A stretch of 64,000 nucleotides of DNA from Zhengitettix transpicula (taxonomy: Eukaryota > Arthropoda > Insecta > Orthoptera > Tetrigidae), in assembly GCA_037074705.1 (NCBI GenBank), contig CM073590.1, positions 211,464,746 to 211,528,745 on the forward strand, written 5' to 3'. Numbering within the stretch: position 1 is the stretch's first letter; each line of letters starts with the position of its first letter. The notes beneath the pieces were generated by a model. The model had not been told where the DNA came from, made no database searches, and saw only the letters and a program-made list of their open reading frames with translations. Positions 60,501-64,000 of this stretch are shown piece after piece. The position numbers and the translations under genes were made by a program.

Positions 60501-62348
60501 GTTCAGGTCGCAGGAACAAATTGTTAATTCGTTTGCATTAAGATTTTGAGGAGTTCAGGTCGCAGGAACAAATTGTTAATTCGTTTGCATTAAGATTTTG
60601 AGGAGTTCAGGTCTCAGGGACAAATTGTTAATGAGTTGCATTAAGATATTGAGGAGTTCAGTACGCAGGAGATATTGAAGGAGCAGTTTGCATTAAGACA
60701 TTGAGGAGAAGCCAGAAATAGCAAAAGTTTCGGTTTAAGTCCGGAACAATAAAGACTACCCAATCGACAAATCGCAGAACTCCCAAAAGGCGAGCGGTCA
60801 ACTGATAGATGACGAAAGGAGGTTCATCCGAGTTCCGGACATCATACAAAATTTTGGCTTAAAAAATAAATTTGGTGTAGAATCTGTGAGTTTAGAAGCA
60901 GTGTAAAACCCGCAATAGTGTTTCAAAAATTAAAGATATGTTGGAATGTTGGGCAGACGTGAGTAACAATTAATTATGTAAACGTAAATAGAAAGATAGA
61001 CGTCATATTTCGTTTTCTTTTTGATTAAAATTGTTAATCAGAGTCAATCTTTTAACTTTTAATTTCGTTCACAATAAAATTTCGTTCTGGTTTAATTGAC
61101 GAGTAAATTTCTTCTCTTTTAAATTGTGTTTTGTTGTTGATAAGATTATAAATATTATTGATTCGTCCATTATCAAACACAGTTATGACCCTGAGTGATT
61201 GAATAATTTAAATTTGTAAATTGTTTGAGTTATTGCCACAATAAATTTATTGTTTGTAAATTTTATAGATTTTTCATTTAACAAGCCCATTATTTGTGTA
61301 TATTACAATATATATATATATATATATATACATAGTAATATATATATATATATATAGTAATAATTACAATTATTAAAATAAGCCTCATGTTGGAGCACAA
61401 AATGTAGTAAATACAATATTAATTTTAAATTAAATCCCAAGTTGAGGCACCAAAAGTAATATTCCAAATTAAATGAGATTTTATACAAGCAAATTAAAAA
61501 GATTGGATTTTAAATAAAAACAGTTTAAAATATACGACAAAGTTAATTTATTAAAACAAATTATCATCATCATTGAAATTATGTTACATGTTGGTAAAAA
61601 TTTGCCACGGCTCGATTTCTGGGCCGACTATCGGGCCTCCAATAAAGAATATTACGACAAACAATTAAAATTTACAAAGTGAGAAATTCTTAATTCAAAT
61701 AATCTGTGAAATATTGAAAACTGACGATAAATATAATTTACATTTAGGCTTACAGATAATAAATTCTTTAATTTACATTACCATTTTGCTGTGCGAAAGG
61801 GGGGTTCGTGCTCACTCCATTATTATTTAACACTTTCACAGACAGGCCATGTTTCACTGAATTTAATTGTGGTTATTATTTCCACACACAATACTAATTA
61901 TTTTGCTGTTCTCTCATTACATACTCAACATTTACTGCACAATAGCTTGATATATCTGAGCATTTAAGTAACTGCTGTCTCTCGCAACATCAGACAACCA
62001 TTGCGAACTGGAGATTGGAAACTGGCGACTTCTAGCACACTCCAGGTCTGACAAAATACATTCAGCTCTGTAACTTAGTGACTCTCCCCCCCCCCCCCCA
62101 AAAAAAAAAAAAACGCTCTTACAACTTTATCATTAGAGCTCCCAAATCATACTCAAGCTTTTCAGATTTTATTCTCCTCTCTCCACCGACTAAATTTCCG
62201 CGCGTCCAGCCATGTTTCACGACAATACCCACAGCAAGCAAGCATTATAGCCCCATATTATTGTACACAATTCTTATGTTAACGCCGCCGACAATGCAAG
62301 TCCCAAAATCTTGTTCATTAATTAATTACATGTTTCTTTTTAATTACC

Positions 62349-62402
<54 letters not shown>

Positions 62403-63211
62403 TCCCTTGACTGGTTTTGGGAAACCCGAATAATTAGTGCATTTTAAACGCGACGTATCAAGTCGACACGTCCATTTGCATATCAAATGATAAGTATTTG
62501 TTAAAACTTTTTACTAACCAGTCATCATATAAAATTAGCTGGAATTTTTATTTCAATATTCTCAGTAAAACATTTAAAGGAATTTTCGTCCCTTCTGGAC
62601 ATATCTCTAATCATTAAGCAACTTCGAATCTTTGCCGTCGGTGTCCCGAAGGTCCCTTTTAATATTATACTGAGAATTTTTGAATAAAAATTATGACCAC
62701 TTTTATATGATGACCGTTTAATAAAAAGTTTTTAACTTCAACGTTTAAATGATACGTATCTCAAACTTCCTTATGATGAAAGAAGCTCTCTGATTAATAA
62801 GATTTTAACTTACTGATTATCATAAATGTTATCTGTATTGGTTTCTGATCTTTTGCAGACGCCAGTTTGTCAACCTCATTTCTCCAGTTCGCGATGGAAG
62901 AGGTTGAGAATATGAATTATCGTTACCTGTAGCGCTTGGTGCAGCGTTCCACCGTAACCGCGGATGGAAGATCCTGACCGGAGGGTAATGTCGGGCACCT
63001 TGAAGAAGTCGACGCAATGGGCCGCAGTGAGCGCCCACGAGTTGCTGATGACGACGGCGCCGCAGACGTGACCTCCCCTGACTAGCAGAGATAGTTGCCA
63101 AGGGTAGTCCTGGATGTCCGCGTCACTACCACCCACAACTCTGACTTCAAGCGACGAAACTGCGCAGACGACGGCGTTTCCCACCAAAAGTAGTGCTGCA
63201 ATTGCGTACAT
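57551..63211 (-). CDS. Trypsin-like serine protease, secreted
   Basis: Two exons on the minus strand, 62927-63211 and 57551-58015; GT-AG, phase 0, 249 aa, the normal length for the family. The signal peptide is about residues 1-19, then a short propeptide with activation cleavage after R24 (EVR|VVGG). The catalytic triad is H65 (TAAHC), D110 (YDIAAV) and S204 ([10 protein letters not shown]). D198 sits at the base of the S1 pocket, predicting cleavage after Arg/Lys. Six cysteines fit the three invertebrate trypsin disulfides. Position 215, normally Trp (SWG), is His (SHGEG), which is unusual and may alter substrate binding. Both exons are strikingly GC-rich compared with the 4.9 kb AT-rich intron, which is filled with repeats. 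An AATAAA on this strand lies at 57487-57492. A digestive role is likely but not shown; the upstream AGATAAG could be a GATA-factor site. Confidence 0.93.
58290..58935. repeat. Cluster of hairpin elements in the protease intron
   Basis: 58290-58500 has a left arm ACGTTTCGATACCTTTTTGT then ATCTTCTTCAGGTA, mirrored by CTTAAGAAGATACAAAAAGG then TATCGAAACTTCG. A related arm, CCTGAAGAAGATACAAAAAG then GAATCGAAACGTCG, is at about 58670-58710. A further half copy at 58775-58930 is of the 22141 type (AGCCAAATACTGACAAATTA, GAGCGACACAACTGCACTCG, GTCAGTTGACAAAACTC). Two subfamilies are therefore juxtaposed. All contain a CTGAAGA...GAAAC core. Confidence 0.7.
59810..60240 (+). repeat. R1 repeat, worn single copy
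   Basis: Recognisable blocks in R1 order: GGATCCTAACCGGCATTCGC, GGTACTTGCTCAACGCCATT, GCTGTGGGGGCGCAGCATTC, CATGCCTCGACCTATTTGGA, TATGCCCAACATCTATGACC, CCGGAACATATACC. Several deletions are present. It lies in the protease intron. Confidence 0.7.
60302..61307 (-). mobile_element. Family A terminal-repeat element, copy 3 with internal tandem repeat
   Basis: Reverse-oriented copy of the element at 45431. The plus strand starts TGTAATGCCAATTAATTAGG and ends TATTACA, with ATAT on both sides. It shares GCGAGCGGTCAACTGATAGA, TAGAATCTGTGAGTTTAGAA and AATTGTTTGAGTTATTGCCA (complements) with copy 2. A ~54 bp tandem repeat (GTTTGCATTAAGATTTTGAG, GAGTTCAGGTCGCAGGAACA and AATTGTTAATTC) spans about 60483-60712 in roughly 4.3 copies. 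No coding region is present. Confidence 0.75.
61355..62398 (+). mobile_element. Family B terminal-repeat element between (TA)n tracts
   Basis: A TA-rich tract (61308-61356) precedes TAGTAATAATTACAATTA. The element ends at ATTACCACA (62351) and a perfect TA run occupies 62352-62398. The motif CCTCATGTTGGAGCAC and TTTCTGGGCCGACTATCGGG tie it to the other family B copies. Poly-C/poly-A runs lie at about 62087-62112. No open frame of interest. Confidence 0.65.
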
Positions 63212-63510
63212 TTCTCACACTACGTCAAAAGCCTTGGCATCTCGAAGTGAAGTACTCTCCAATAGAGGCTTATCTCTGCGAAGTGCGAAGTACGATAATT
63301 ATCAACCCAACAACTATCAGACAAGGGTCTGGACGTAGTCTGTCGATGTAATGACTAAAAGAAATAAAGAAAGAAGTTAAAATATTTATTGAATTAAATA
63401 TATAAACAGTCCCAGCGATTGAAGTCTGAAAACAAAACTATATAGCAAATTTTAATGTCAGGATTTGGTTCTCTTCTGATGCATATCAATAAAATTTACA
63501 TATTATAATT

Positions 63511-63724
63511 GAGGTGGGTAATGCCAGAGTGGGCTATCCCAAATTTTTGGCAAAAAAAAATGCAACTCAGGTCACCAGAGTGGTCTAAGTGTAGTTTATT
63601 CAAACCCAAGAAATGGCAGCAGAAAGAATTCTGGGATAGACATAAATGTGAAGCAAAAACATAAAACCCCTTTATCTCAAATATGTTCAGAAAGAGGATA
63701 GCCCACTCTGGCATTAACCTCCTC
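63511..63724. mobile_element. Short inverted-repeat (MITE-like) element
   Basis: The left end GAGGTGGGTAATGCCAGAGT then GGGCTATCC and the right end GGATAGCCCACTCTGGCATT then AACCTCCTC are reverse complements over about 29 bp with few mismatches. The element is 214 bp long and non-coding. It lies ~300 bp upstream of the protease gene. A superfamily could not be assigned. Confidence 0.75.
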
Positions 63725-64000
63725 ATTTCATCCGTTGTAACGGGTTACAAGAGATCGGTCAGGTTCACGAAGTAGTACGTCAAGATGTTAGTTTTACAAC
63801 TATCCCGGACTACGGTTCGGTGGTACAGTTTTAAAGCAGCAAGGGAATCGGATTATTGAATTCTACTGTTCTCACAACATACCATCATTCATTGTCGTGA
63901 CACTATTCAATATCGAGTTCATTCCACTCGTAGTGTCCTCACTGGAATGTAGAGGATAAGAGAACAATATGCTGGTACTCCCAAAGGTCGTGGTATTAGT
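63725..64000. other. Unassigned DNA at window end
   Basis: Higher GC than most intergenic stretches, but no gene, domain or repeat was recognised. Confidence 0.35.

Noticed and set aside
1..64000. tRNA, rRNA, CRISPR arrays, bacterial operons or viral genomes
   Set aside because: None was seen on either strand. The gene structures are intron-bearing and animal-like.

Overview
This 64 kb window comes from an animal nuclear genome, very probably an insect. It is AT-rich, its genes are split by long introns, transposon debris is dense, and the proteins have clear metazoan orthologues. The slowly evolving proteins and heavy repeat load would suit a stick insect, cockroach, termite or orthopteroid, but the sequence alone does not fix the order. 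Everything here comes from reading the sequence and from family knowledge; no search was run.

Layout: (1) 1-4192, repeats and unassigned DNA, including three tandem copies of a ~430-500 bp repeat (R1) and a hairpin element. (2) 4193-5881 (+), a secreted leucine-rich-repeat protein in one coding exon. (3) 7868-26577 (+), a complete 23-exon VPS8 gene (1327 aa; CORVET subunit with beta-propeller and RING-H2). (4) 27092-35349 (-), a complete 15-exon RMC1 gene (671 aa; Mon1-Ccz1 cofactor; Bulli in Drosophila), convergent with VPS8 and 514 bp from it. (5) 37224-53538 (+), a 7-exon gene joining a CFAP97/Hemingway-like N-terminus to a cyclophilin domain with a degraded active site (352 aa). (6) 53539-57550, transposon remnants, including a Penelope-like GIY-YIG fragment. 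(7) 57551-63211 (-), a two-exon secreted trypsin-like protease (249 aa) whose ~4.9 kb intron is full of repeats. (8) 63212-64000, a small inverted-repeat element and unassigned DNA.

VPS8 and RMC1 act at successive steps of one pathway. CORVET tethers Rab5 endosomes, and Mon1-Ccz1-RMC1 activates Rab7 for the early-to-late endosome switch. The other genes have no evident functional link.

The most notable items are the CFAP97-cyclophilin architecture with missing catalytic residues and three perfect TGACGTCA sites in its first intron; the VPS8/RMC1 convergent pair; a GC-AG intron in RMC1; hairpin elements carrying hammerhead-ribozyme-like cores near a Penelope-like remnant; TG...CA terminal-repeat elements that appear to insert into (TA)n tracts; the R1 repeat with an unusually open reading frame; and two coding-like fragments hidden antisense in introns.
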